A DNA stretch of 64,000 nucleotides from Doryteuthis pealeii (Eukaryota > Mollusca > Cephalopoda > Myopsida > Loliginidae): positions 93,113,660-93,177,659 of the forward strand of contig CM042157.1 of assembly GCA_023376005.1 (NCBI GenBank). Direction: 5' to 3'. Of the stretch, positions 35,182-46,319 are shown piece by piece. Numbering within the stretch: position 1 is the first letter of the stretch; every line of letters begins with the position of its first letter. The translations under genes were made by a program, and so were the position numbers. Under the pieces are notes generated by a model. It did not search any database and had not been told where the DNA came from. It saw nothing but the letters and a program-made list of their open reading frames with translations.

Positions 35182-35569
35182 TCTATTAATAATGGAGATT
35201 CGCTTTCGGTTTTTGTCTGTAACAAAAACTACGTCACTGTTTACGTCACACTGCCTAAAATCGTCATAAATAGAATACACTCAAAATTTGAGCATGCAAT
35301 GTTAACAGTCCTCATTGTTTTTTAAAACAAGTTTTAATAAATACATAACTGGTATTATATATCTATATATAGTTTGTTTTATTTTAATACATATTTAAAG
35401 TTTACATTTTAAATTGTTTTATTTTTTAATCCTTTAATGAATTTGATGATTTTACTTACTTAGGGTACAAACTCGCTGATATTGAATTTTTTACTCCCAC
35501 CCCTCAGACAATATGTTTCAAAAATTTATTTTTTACATAGCCCGGAGGGTGTTTTTTATTTTGTACTAG
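35182..35569 (+). mobile_element. Non-autonomous Helitron, family B
   Basis: It starts TCTATTAATAATGGAGATTC after an A. It ends with GCCCGGAGGGTG, a T-rich spacer, and CTAG followed by T (35570). There are no inverted ends and no target duplication. It is closely similar to the copies at 40999-41398 and 42861-43270. Confidence 0.85.
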
Positions 35570-36614
35570 TTAATGTAATGATGAATGTAACATAAAAATC
35601 CTTTATACAAATTTAATAATACACTTGAAGTTAATGAAAATTTAATTAATGACAATTTATTGATATAAATGAAGTTAATGAAAATTATTTTTACCAATTT
35701 ATAAAACTAAACCAAACCAAAATATCTATCAACAAACTATTGGATTACATATCATATAAACTAAAAGAATTTGACTTTAAATAGTCCACAAATGTTGATA
35801 TGCCATTAAACAAAATAACTACCTAATCATTAAGGAAACAAAAATATCACACAATAAAATAGTAACGTGGAAGGCCTTTACAACAGATTTCCAATTTCTC
35901 AATTAAAAAATAACCCAGCTTACTAAATTCTTTTTTCTTTATTGTAAACACCATCTGTTGAATTTTGTAATGTCAAATGATAAAACTGACTCGTTGACAT
36001 TAGAACATTGTAAAGTTTACAGATCAAATTTGCTTTATTTATTCCTGGATTTCCACGTCGGCATCAAAAATAAAACAAAACGAAACAAAAAACAATAAAT
36101 AGAACAAAAGTTATATAAGCGTTTTCACAGTTTGGCCGGTCAAAAAAAAAAAAGAAAAAGCATAATTCAATTAAGATAGAATATATAATCATACTAAAAA
36201 AAAAAGGGGGAATAATTCCGGAAATTGAAATTCGATTAATAATAGAAATCATATCCTTTTTCGGATGTCTGGTTTGGATTACTTCGATGAATTCCCGTTT
36301 ATCCCTTCTAGCTTATTAACTGGAGATATTTTGTCTAAATCGGGGACTTTAAACCATTTTTCTATGGCACGTGGCAGAAAAATATTCGTGACTAACATTT
36401 TCAAAAAACTTGGTTTGGCTTGTTCTCTTTTGTTCTATGGCATATCAACCTCAGTGGGTCATTTAATGCCGACAAAGTTTTTGAAATTAAATTCGTTTTT
36501 AATGGTTTCTCAATTTTTTTATAAACACATTTTTCTATTTTAATGATTACTCAATGTTTTTATAAACACATTTTTCTATTTTAATGGTTACTCAATTTTT
36601 TATAAACACATTTT

Positions 36615-37075
36615 CTATTCAACCCATTGATGGGACCCTAACAATTATTTTGTACCTGGAAGCAATGGTGAAGAAGGGTGCTCCATAAACCCCAGACCTC
36701 CAGAACTGGAACCTCACTATCAGTTAGAGATTAACGTCATACCCAGGACATGAAGGCCCTCAGCCACCGCCTTCTAGTACCCATATGATGAAAGGGTTGG
36801 GAGTTGTCATAAGGGCAATAGGACCTAAAACATGGTAATTTTCCTCGTCCCTGGCCATGTTTATCCTCAGAGAAGTGTAGTATATACTTTAATATTTGAG
36901 TCGCTTTCACTTCAAGATCACGATGAGCCTGTTCAATATTTAATTGGGTGACCACTTAAACAACATCAAGTACTGTAAGCAACCTGAGTTATTTTTTTTA
37001 TCGAAATGACTTGATTCGGCATTAAATGACCCCCAAAGAGTTCATATACCGTGAAACACAAACAACTTGTAAGAT
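36615..37075. repeat. Family D copy (minus) joined to SINE S2 fragment (+)
   Basis: 36615-36850 is an inverted family D copy (compare 28495-28720), and 36800-36830 repeats its GGCAATAGGACC-like end. 36920-37075 matches 32578-32710 (TTGGGTGACCACTTAAACAA). Confidence 0.6.
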
Positions 37076-37904
37076 CAAAGCTGAAAAGTAGGTTTGGTTT
37101 GGTGTCTTTGTTTAATGGCATACCAACTTTCGTGATTTATTTAATGCCAAAGCTATCCTTGTAGAAGAACAGTAGAGGTACTATTTAACACAAATCTGGA
37201 GGATAGGGAGTTCATACCTTTTCCAAGGGTATTAGTCCCCAAAATGAGCGTAAATATGAACTCATTTACTATGATGTCGCTACTACACCACGTGGGCTTC
37301 TCCGCTAAAAATCAGAAATTACCCAATTTTATATGTATTTCAAAAACGTTCTTAATAATTATGTTAGTGAAATCTACATCGTCTTATTTCAAAGACCTAT
37401 TGTGCAAGAAGTGCAATGGAATATTAAGAATTAAAAACATGTTTAATGAATTATAAATTCGGACATTACAACAGCAAATAAAAATTATTTTACTAAATTA
37501 TAATTGTTATAGCATAATTTTTAATAAGGTTTAAATCATTAGCTGTGATATGAAGTCGATCTCAAACTAGTAAGCGAGAACAATTTTTAAAATAACGTTT
37601 TCATAGCATAATCAAACTTTTAAACAGGGAGGATACGAATTTAAAAAGGATGCTTTAAAATCGTATCTTATTTAGACATGTTTAATTTTAACCACTTTAG
37701 ACATTGGAGCTTCTAGAAAAAAACATTAATTAAATGTGAAAAAAGGGATAAATGTGTCGTGGGATCGATAAGGAGTTCGACCGCACGAACGTTTTTAAAG
37801 AGAGAAAGCTCAACACAAATCAAATCAAAAGGAGGACAAACGAGAGAGATGTAAAGTTCAAACAATAACAAGTTTTTTATTTGCGGAATTTACAGCAAAT
37901 AATG

Positions 37905-38600
37905 GTGAGGTATAGAAAATAATATTACCTAAACAGTTACCTCCCTTTGACCATTGCCAAACACAGTCCATGGGTCTCTTAGCCATCACCTGATGAGAAA
38001 CCTCGTGCGATTGGCTAAGGGCCTTTGTCAGCGACCAATCAGAGCACACGTTACGAGGCTCAGTTTGGCCGCTGTAATTTAAGATAGAAAAAATGAAACT
38101 CTACTTACCTTTGGCTGGGAAGAAAGTGGCGCCCAAAATTGAATCTCATTTTATAAGAGTGCAGACAAGAAGTGAGGGGGTTGGTGGGAGTGGAATAGAG
38201 CTATATATAAGCTGAATTTTTTGGCAGTCAGCAGTTCGTTATTGAGAAGGCAAGCGTTTGTGAGCTGATCTGATAGCAAATTTCGAGGGTTGATACCTTT
38301 AAATCAGCCTCTTCCATTATGACTCCCGTCGAGGGACGACGTGTGCTTTTTCCACAGCAAATACGTTGAGGAACAATGGGACTTTGAAACAACTCACGTC
38401 GATGCGTATCGTCAAACAAACAAAGCTAGCAAGACATTCCTACATGAGACAGATAAGTCACGCAAGCATTATCTTGCAACCCAAAACATACCATTGCACA
38501 CTACACCATTCAATTGTAACACATTTGTAAACACATACATTTGTATCACAAGTTACATATTGTTTTGTGTAGCTGTCGCCTTTGAGTGCGCCTAATAGTT
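37905..38600 (+). repeat. LTR-like repeat family E, second copy
   Basis: It aligns with 32735-33130 in two blocks (37910-38070 and 38270-38560). About 200 bp of extra sequence lies between them, or was lost from the other copy. Confidence 0.55.
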
Positions 38601-39540
38601 AGATATATTTATTTTTTACCCTCAAATATACACTTAAATTTGGACAGTGTAAGGGAAACAACTCTGTTAGGGTCTGATAATCGAGTGACCACAGGGCCTG
38701 AATAGCATTATTTGAAGGTCAACAGGTTTCCTTAGGGCAAAATAGGGACTTCCGCCAGGCTGATGCAGCAAAAAGGTTGTGTAGAAAATATCGTCCTAAA
38801 ATTAGAACTTTAGTCTTTTAGTTAGTTCTTGGTACTGGTAACGGCGTACAGGTATGTTTCTTTCCAATTTTCCCGTGAAGTTGCTGGCATTTGTTAAAGA
38901 CCCCTTTTGTAAATTAGTAATTGTTTTATATCCCATTTTATTTCAGTATTTCACGGTGTTTGGAAGTAAATAAAATATTCTACGTTCAACATCAGTCGTC
39001 TTCGTGTCATCAATACATCACCAGAAAATATTACCAGGGAACTGCTACATTTTGTATATTGTATGTTACATGCTTGTTGTCTGATAAATGCAATTCGTTT
39101 TATAAGTCTTGTTATGTTCATCACCTGTTAGCTTTAACTTTATCTGTCTACATAATTAACGGCACATTTTTCTATAGATGATGGTCTGGCTGGTTTCTTC
39201 CTTCATCGGAATTCTCTTTGGTCACGTCAACACTGAGGATGCTGGTAACGGAATCGGCTGACGATGTAGTTGGTAAAGGAACGACCAACTGACAATATCG
39301 CAGTGTGGTATAGGAAAGACCAATTTGCGGGTGACTAGGCCGCGAAAGGTTGGTAAAGGTTGATGGTAGTAGTTATTGTCCGAAGGAAACAAGCAGGGAC
39401 TACCAGAGCTGTACTGAGCCGGAGGCAGGGGACCGTTGCAGAGTTGGTGCTGAAGTAGAGGCAGTGAACCGTTGCTGGCGAGGTCTGGCGAGATTCAGAA
39501 ACAAGGTCTCAGCAGTCAAGGTCTTCGCGAAGCAGCAGCA
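38601..39540. other. No gene recognised
   Basis: Mixed-composition sequence. A G-rich + strand frame at 39350-39571 encodes no recognisable domain and directly abuts the LTR-like repeat. Confidence 0.4.
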
Positions 39541-39544
39541 GCAG

Positions 39545-40590
39545 CCGTATAACCCCCTCGGTTGCTACTGAGCTAAAGGGCTCACGGAATTTCTGAAATT
39601 GGCCGTCAAGATCGGATTTTCTGCATGAACCATGGATTGCAGGGTCTCTATATTTGCCGAAAGTCTAGCCGAATGCCCACGTTGTGTTTAGATCTCAAAC
39701 GACTAGAAATCTGCGATAGAAACTGATTTCCAAGGTTAACGGCGGCCTAGTGGTCATATAAAAAAATAACGACTCTTTTTCTTCTTCAAACTCAACAACA
39801 TTTATATTCAAATAACAAAATACAAAATCAATTCTTACTCAAAGCTGCAGGAGTGATGGACCTCGAATTAATAACTTCTGGTCTTCTGCAAGGTATTGTG
39901 CAAAACAGTTCGTAAAGTTGACTAAGTTTTTTCAATGGTCTTAGCTGAAGTCAGTTTCTGTCGGCTCTCAGTATTTGCGTTAATCTTCTCTACTAGCCCC
40001 GTCAGCTAATCTCTGAGTACGCTTGGCTTCGCCTCGTCTTCATCTGATTTTTCGTAAGGAACGTCTCAGTTAAATAATATTTCAGCCGGAACATTTTTTA
40101 TTTCCGGCCGGCATGAAGATATTAGTAACTCTCTCTGGACCCCCCACTTTATCAAGGATACCGCCCTCCTTTAGTTCTAACCAGCCAATCGAATTCATTT
40201 CCGCTCACTAATCTAAGTGCTATCTCTTCCGGTTACTTGAGTGGTTTTAAATACATTTGATTTTCTTTAATTCCGGTTTTTCCTTTTCCGGTCATTTATA
40301 AAACAAAGAAGTTATCTTTTTTCTAAGTGGAAAAAGGAAAAATAATAAAAAGATTTTTTTCAAGGGCCCAAGATAATCATGGTCAACCGACTTGCCGGTT
40401 ATCTTGTTCTGCGCCCTTCGTCTGGTCACAACAAAGGACAGTCTCGATCGGCGCCGATTTAAGTAGCCTCGCTTCTGGGAGGTCTTCTGACCCACTTGAG
40501 ATTTTACTTTCGATACGGACATTTCCGAATCGCTTTGTATAGCCTTATTGCTACCATCTGTTTTGACCTTGCTCCGACCCAAGTTTATCG
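39545..40590 (-). repeat. LTR-like repeat, copy 2 (inverted)
   Basis: Inverted relative to 26639-27785, with clear identity at 39570-39760 and weaker identity to about 40585. The sequence outside the shared end differs from copy 1 (GCTGCTGCTGCTGC instead of the primer-site-like TTTGGTGCC), so only part of the element is shared. Confidence 0.5.
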
Positions 40591-40739
40591 GAAGATTTTA
40601 AGCTCCCATTTTTTTCTTTCTTTCTTTTTCTAATTTCAAAACTAAGAAATCAGGTCACAGCAGCAGGAGTCTTCAGCAAGCAAACAGGAACATCTTCGCA
40701 GACGCCGATCAGAAAAAAATTGGAATGCTCATCCTTGAA

Positions 40740-41490
40740 AAGTCACTGAAGTCACTAAACCAAAATTTTATACCATATCTTTCTCATTTCATTTCCATCG
40801 TAGTTCACGTATTAAATATCATAATATATATTTTTGAAAAACTTGTTTAAGAAAAATTAATACCTCTTTATCATAGTTTTCGGTAATTCTAAATAAAATT
40901 CATACTGTTCGTTTATAATACTTTATCAGGGAGTTTTCATTCATACAAAAAATTCTAAACTCAAACGTAAAAAATAAACATAAAAAACCAATATCATATC
41001 TATTAATAATGGAGATTCGCTTCCGGTTTTTGTCTGTAACAAATATTACGTCACTGCTTACGTCACATTACCCAAAATCGTCATAACAGAATAAATACAC
41101 TCAAAATTTGAACATGCAACATTAAATAGTCCTCATTGTTTTTTAAAACAAGTTATAATAAATACATGACTGGTATTATATATCTATATATAGTTTGTTT
41201 TATTTTAATACATATTTAAAGTTTACATTTCAAATTGTTTTATTTTTTTAATCGTTTAATGAATTTGATGATTTTACTTACTTAGGGTACAAACTCGCTG
41301 ACATTGAATTTTTTACTCCAACTCCTCAGGCAATATGTTTAAAAACCCTATTTTTACATCGCCAGGGGGCGTTTTTTTATTTTGCTAGTACCTATAATAT
41401 AAATGTAAACAGAATGAAAACAGATAAATACTACATCAGTTTATTATTTATTTATCCTTTACTGACAAATGTTGAAAAGACATAAGGTAA
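40740..41490 (+). mobile_element. hAT-like repeat, copy 1, interrupted by a Helitron
   Basis: 40758-40998 plus 41399-41480 together match 41995-42400 (TCGTAGTTCACGTATTAAAT, TTTTCGGTAATTCTAAATAA, GCTACATCAG-like, TTTATTATTTATTTAT). Helitron 40999-41398 splits the copy. Outer ends are decayed. Confidence 0.7.
40999..41398 (+). mobile_element. Non-autonomous Helitron, family B, 400 bp, with paralogous empty site
   Basis: It starts TCTATTAATAATGGAGATTC after A (40998) and ends in CTAG (41395-41398) before T. The 3' hairpin region reads CGCCAGGGGGCG. The related repeat at 42.3 kb has the uninterrupted site (GATC directly followed by TACC), so the insertion borders are defined and no target bases were duplicated, as expected for Helitrons. 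Confidence 0.88.
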
Positions 41491-41937
41491 AGTAACTGTA
41501 ACTTCAGGAGCACAAGAATTATCTAGTCTTCCGAGACTGAAATGCCGATACGAGGTGATGTAGTTTAGCTAAGAAAAAAGCACTTACTTGCTGGGTCAGC
41601 ATCTTGTACTAAGGTATCATAATCATAACCAAGAGAATGTGAATGTGCAAAATAAAGGTAATTCTTTTTCACTGGAAAGAATGGGACCATGTTCGTCATC
41701 CGATTATGTCCAGCTTCTGCTTCGAATTCAGGTAACTGAAGAAATAATAGAAAAATACAATAAAACTCACTGTTTGCTTTAATATCAATGTAGATCAGTA
41801 ATTCTCAACATTTTTAAAAAGTACAAATGCAGAATAGCGCGCAAGAGATAATATCATTAGAATCGAATTTTACGAATAAATAGCATTAGATGTCGGAAAC
41901 TTCCAAAATAGCCTAACCCTAACCCTAACACTAACAT

Positions 41938-42495
41938 CAGAGTTTCTCAACCTTTTTACCCTTGTGTAACACTTAAAATAAATTACATAAATCTCTGTCC
42001 AAAATCAAAATTATACACCATATCTTTCTCATTTTATTTCTATCGTAGTTCACGTATTAAATATCATAGTATATATTTTTGAATAACTAGTTTAAGCACA
42101 GATTAATACTTGTTTGTCAAAGTTTTCGGTAATTCTAAATAAAATTCATACTGTTCATTTATAATACTTTATCAGGGAGTTTTGATTCATAATACTTTAT
42201 CAGGGAGTTTTCATTCATAATACTTTATCAGAGAGTTTTAATTCATACAAAAAAAATTCTGAACTCAAACGTAAAAAAAATAAACCTAAGTAACCAATCT
42301 GATCTACCTTTTAATATAAATGTAAACAGAATGAAAATATATAATTTGCTACATCAGTTTATTATTTATTTATACTTTATTGGCAAATGTTGATAAGACA
42401 TGAGACGTAAATCAAGGCAAAATGTCCAAATGATTGTTATATTTTTTAATAACATAATAGCTTAGATAGGATGATCTCTTTATTACAATAACCAA

Positions 42496-42574
<79 letters not shown>

Positions 42575-42703
42575 CGTGTTTAATAATATTATGTATATGA
42601 AATCAAATAAAATTCAAAAGTGCATTAGCTTAACTCACTTGTTCACATAGAACCCTTAGGGACCTTTTTTGCGGATCCTTAGGGTCCCGGTTGACAAACG
42701 CTG
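41938..42703 (+). mobile_element. hAT-like non-autonomous element, copy 2
   Basis: The left end CAGAGTTTCTCAACC (41938) and the right end, reverse complement CAGCGTTTGTCAACC (to 42703), form short terminal inverted repeats of hAT style. Inside are a 3-unit, 27-bp tandem repeat (42167-42246, TTTATCAGGGAGTTTT) and a (TA)n-(TG)n tract (42498-42575). No matching 8-bp target duplication could be confirmed and no transposase is present. Confidence 0.55.
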
Positions 42704-42860
42704 ACATAGTCTCCTATTCTGATTAATTGTATGATACAGTTCATTAGAATCAGATACGATGTCAGTATATTACGTAAAGACGATTAACATATGAAAATCA
42801 GATGATCACTGAAAGAAAACTCAAAAGATACATTTCACAAATGAAAGCGAATCATATATA

Positions 42861-43270
42861 CTAGCAAAATTAAAAGACACCCTCCGGGCGATGTAAAACT
42901 ATTTTTTTGAAACATATTGCCTGAGGGGATGGGAGCTAAAAATTCAATGTCATAGAGTGTGTGTACCATAAGTATGTAAAATCGTCAAATTAAAAAAAAA
43001 AAAAAAAGAAAGAAAGAAAGACAATTTGAAATAGAAACAGTTCCGATAACTTTAAATATTATATTAGAATAAAACAATCTATATATAAATATATAACGCC
43101 GGGCATCTATTTATTGAAACCATGAGGATTGTCTAACATTGCATGCTCACATTTTGAGTATATTTATTCTATGTTATGACGTTGGATTATATGTTGGGTA
43201 ATGTGACGTAAGCAGTGACGCAGTTTTTGTTACAGACAAAAACCGGAAGCGAATCTACATTATCAATAGA
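42861..43270 (-). mobile_element. Non-autonomous Helitron, family B, inverted
   Basis: The + strand begins CTAGCAAAAT after A-T sequence and shows the hairpin CACCCTCCGGGCG near 42879. It ends ATCAATAGA (43270) followed by T, the reverse complement of the 5' end. An A-rich insertion (AAAGAAAG) lies at about 42990-43020. Confidence 0.85.
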
Positions 43271-43271
43271 T

Positions 43272-43960
43272 TTACCAAAACCCTCCACACGAGCAGGATG
43301 CGACACAAGGTCAATTTCTTAAGCGGAGTTTAACAGGTCCCGATTACGTATTGGTCATACAAGACTAACGCACTCCTATATACTCAAACAAGAACAACAA
43401 CCACAATGTGGAACATGTCAAACACCTTTGACAGTTAAACACTTATTCATGGAATGCAGGTTTTTTGCTCACATCAGAAACCGTTATTTTAAAGCAAACA
43501 ATATGAAAGATCTGTTTGAAAATGTCAACATGGAGGTTATTCTATCTTTTTTTGAGGGAAATAAAATCATACCATAGAATATAGACATGAAACAAATCAA
43601 CATAATCCCCAATAATGCTAACACATTGTTAAAACCAATAACTAAAAAGTATAAATATAAATCCACGATATGTATCACTTCCTAACCGTTAGGCATGACA
43701 TAACCCCAGATGGGTTGATATGCCGTTAAAATCAATAAACAACCAAACAAAACAGGTTTGAATTCAGAGTTTTCCTTCTCCTAGACTGATCACCTATCCA
43801 AGGTTAAAGGGCTCAGTCTGCCCTTCTATTTACACATAGCTGGAGGGAGAATATGTGGATTCACAAGGTTATTAGCACAATGTGAAATGCAAACAGCCTT
43901 TTCCAGGATTTGAAATCGGGTCGACGAATCCATTTCCCACGACTCTAACCATTACAACAC
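43272..43960 (+). repeat. Family C repeat interrupted by a LINE 3' end
   Basis: GAGCAGGATGCGACACAAGG to TTTAACAGGT (to 43338) and then, after the insertion, ACAGGTTTGAATTCAGAG onward (from 43753) rebuild the family C order seen at 2923-3140. ACAGGT occurs at both junctions, consistent with a short target duplication. Confidence 0.75.
43341..43577 (+). pseudogene. 3'-terminal fragment of a LINE polyprotein
   Basis: An open frame from the 5' truncation point reads RLRIGHTRLTHSYILKQEQQ, PQCGTCQTPLTVKHLFMECR and FFAHIRNRYFKANNMKDLFE, with a stop at 43575. The CxxC...H...C arrangement is typical of the C-terminus of jockey/I/CR1-group LINE ORF2 proteins. A 3' tail of about 170 bp (to about 43750) contains GGGTTGATATGCCGTTAAAA and ends A-rich. 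A related tail is seen at 49620-49690. Severe 5' truncation is normal for LINE insertions. Confidence 0.75.
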
Positions 43961-44311
43961 GCACCTCCATCGTATCAAATTATAAAGGTGCTTACTGAAA
44001 GAAGATGCAAAATTTTAAAGATAACAATATCAAAGCGACTAAAGCGTAAGTTTCTGATATCAAGAATTAAAAGAAAGTTCATTAAAAAATGAAACAATAA
44101 ACATCGTAACTTAAAGTTGCAGTCGAAATATTCCATGACATTTCATAGACCGACACGAGCCTTTGACATTTGAACAAACGTATACAATTACAAAGAGTGG
44201 AAAAGAAAACTGTATAATTTGTTTTAACCATCAATCACTTCAAAAATCAATATCTTACATTGAATCCTTGTAACACACAATACGTCAGCACAGTATCAAG
44301 GCAGCTAATAC

Positions 44312-44320
44312 TATATAAAG
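44312..44320 (+). promoter_or_regulatory. TATA box of the EGF-like gene
   Basis: TATATAAAG lies 40-48 bp before the ATG at 44360. A start about 30 bp downstream would leave a 5' UTR of only about 15-20 bases. It is a strong match, but TA-rich surroundings make chance matches easy. Confidence 0.5.
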
Positions 44321-44359
44321 TTGAAATTCTATCCAACAGACAATATTTGGGCTGTCACG

Positions 44360-44414
44360 ATGAAGACCTTAGTATTTGGCCTGCTCTTTTTCTTTGTATT
44401 GGGTTATTGTCAAG
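44360..44414 (+). CDS. Exon 1 of a secreted EGF-like protein: signal peptide
   Basis: ATG AAG opens a frame reading MKTLVFGLLFFFVLGYCQ, followed by one base (phase 1) and the strong donor GTAAGT at 44415. This is a classic signal peptide: a basic residue, a hydrophobic core of about 13 residues, and small or polar residues at the end. It is preceded by a TATA box at a sensible distance. Joining phase 1 to the exon at 55562 gives Gly and then VSIHPNATLC in frame, so the two fit. The roughly 11-kb intron between them is full of repeats. The product would be secreted or extracellular; its role is unknown. The link is by inference (phase, strand, signal peptide) without transcript evidence. Exon 1 could instead belong to another EGF-like or small secreted protein. 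Confidence 0.6.
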
Positions 44415-44470
44415 GTAAGTCACGAATTTCAATATATCATAATATTCTATCAGTGAGTAAACAAAATCAT

Positions 44471-44827
44471 ATTTTTATTTTGAATAATGACAAATGACTA
44501 TATAACATTTCTTTTCTTGTTAGATGGATACATAAGGTACTCAAAGAGAGATTACTAAATATATTTTTCTTGTAAACTGATACAGCTATTTTTATTTTGA
44601 ATAATGACAAATGACTATATAAAATTCCTTTTCTTGTTAAATGAATAGATAAGGTACTCAAAGAGAAAAGATTACTAAATATATTTTTCTTGTAAACTGA
44701 TACAGCTATTTTTATTTTGAATAATGACAAATGACTATATAAAATTCCTTTTCTTGTTAGATGGATACATAAGGTACTCAAAGAGAAAAGATTACTAAAT
44801 ATATTTTTCTTGTAAACTGATACAGCT
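44471..44827. repeat. Three tandem units of 117-120 bp in intron 1
   Basis: Units start at 44471, 44588 and 44708. Each runs from ATTTTTATTTTGAATAATGA to TGTAAACTGATACAGCT. They are nearly identical, so the expansion is recent. Confidence 0.9.
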
Positions 44828-44837
44828 GCTTTCTTGT

Positions 44838-45015
44838 GGGTGTAATTTCCACAATTTGTTTAAGATCGCGCGCAGCATACTTGTGCAACTCCCATATAGC
44901 TTATTTACTTTGCGCTTTGTTAGAGCCCAAGTGGTGCAGCCATACAGTAGCACTAATACAACTACGGTCTTGAAGAATTGTCGCTTTAACTTGTCAGTGA
45001 GATTATCTGTTAATC
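44838..45015 (-). pseudogene. Short relic of the reverse transcriptase family
   Basis: Reverse complement aligns with the YGCTTW to LNKSW region of the 34-kb and 48-kb copies (landmark GTTGTATTAGTGCTACTGTA on the minus strand). Many substitutions are present. Confidence 0.65.
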
Positions 45016-45149
45016 CGTCAATGGCATAGCTGGGGTAGGGGTTGTGTTAATTATTTTTCTAACTGCCTCTACTCAGGATTGAACTCGGGATCCAGAGATA
45101 ATGTGTTTTGATATGGCTTTATTTAGCCGACAATTTATTAATTAATTAA

Positions 45150-45415
45150 AGACCAGCTGGTGTAATGGTTAGATTCCCCGCCTGTCAGTTTGACAGTCAG
45201 GGTTCGAATCACAAACAAAGCAGTCTTCCTGTCTATAGCTCTGCTGATGAGGCCTAATAGGCCGAAATGTACATACAGAAATTGATTTTTCTCGATTTGT
45301 TTAGCCTTACATTTGAATTGGTATGTCCGCCTAATTCATCAATTAATTATTATCAATTAATTAATTTTCAAAATTAGGTACGATTTCAATTAAGCACATA
45401 TTCTCCCATATATAT
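45150..45415 (+). mobile_element. tRNA-derived SINE carrying a hammerhead ribozyme
   Basis: The tRNA-like head has GGTGTAATGGTTAGA (A-box region, about 45158) and GGGTTCGAATC (B box, 45200-45210). About 30 bases later a hammerhead (45240-45279) follows. Then comes a body with TTAATTAATTTTCAAAATTA near its 3' end, where it meets (TA)n. An inverted full-length relative lies at 51890-52200 and a tail fragment at 7805-7900. RNA polymerase III transcription followed by self-cleavage is a reasonable inference. Confidence 0.7.
45240..45279 (+). ncRNA. Type I hammerhead self-cleaving ribozyme in a SINE
   Basis: Stem I is UCUG (45240-45243) with CAGA (45276-45279). The core is CUGAUGA (45244-45250). 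Stem II is GGCC/GGCC around UAAUA (45251-45263), followed by GAAA (45264-45267). Stem III is AUG/CAU with a 2-nt loop (45267-45274), and the cleavage-site base is A45275. Predicted cleavage is between 45275 and 45276. Stem III is minimal, and its GUAC loop region is self-complementary, which would favour a dimer. Confidence 0.7.
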
Positions 45416-45421
45416 ATATAT

Positions 45422-45579
45422 ATACCTGTGGGCAAAAATAGATATATGACCGCAAAATAGTCGATTTTAAGCCTTTTTCTTACCAATTATATATATATAT
45501 ATATATATATATAATTGGTAAGAAAAAGGCTTAAAATAGGCTATTTTGCGGTTATAGATCTATTTTTGCCCACAGGTAT
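45422..45579. repeat. 158-bp near-perfect palindrome centred on (TA)n
   Basis: Left arm from ATACCTGTGGGCAAAAATAG to CTTTTTCTTACCAATTATAT; the right arm is its reverse complement with about three differences. The centre is about 30 bp of TA. It directly follows the hammerhead SINE. Confidence 0.9.
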
Positions 45580-45961
45580 CTGTGTATACCTATGAGTTTC
45601 GTCAGACCGCTAATTTTATTGAACATGATAAACAGATAATTCATCAGGCTTTATATATAATTTTTTCTAGGAACTCCTGAAAAGGTTTCGGGTTTCAGTT
45701 CTTCTCATCGTCTGGGGGGGGGATGGTGTTTGTGACCAGGTGGTGATGATGTTGACTCTCTGGGTGGTTTAGTCCCCTCAATAAATTCTTACTAAGAGGG
45801 ATCGGCCACCTTGCTGCTTGGCCTGTTGTATTTTGCTTTCCCCTTCTAACCGGTCATTTTCAGTCAATCGTTTCTTTTTATTCTCCCCATAAATTTCAAT
45901 CTTTTTAAAATAGCATTCTCCAAACAAAATGGGAGGCATATTTCAACCAAACATACATGTG

Positions 45962-46004
<43 letters not shown>

Positions 46005-46006
<2 letters not shown>

Positions 46007-46319
46007 TATAGTGTGGGATTGTCACTGTTTCAGTTTTTACTGGAACGGTGTGTCAAACGCAGTATTATTGGGAGAGTGCTCAATATAGAATAGAGCTGTT
46101 ATATAATATAATAAAATACATATATAAAGGTTTTACATATCTATTTATTTGGTGACAAAGGAACAGTCACAACCATTTTGGTTTCATGCGTCAACAATCA
46201 TCAGGTGAACTTGTTTCAAATGAAAGGAAAATCGAAAAATTGCCCATGAAACCAAATGGTTGTGACTGTTCCCTTTTTCACCAAATAAATAGATATGTAA
46301 AACCTTTATATATTTATTT

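Noticed and set aside
44467..44781. Repetitive 104-codon minus-strand frame
   Set aside because: Shadow of a 120-bp tandem repeat, whose length is a multiple of three by chance.
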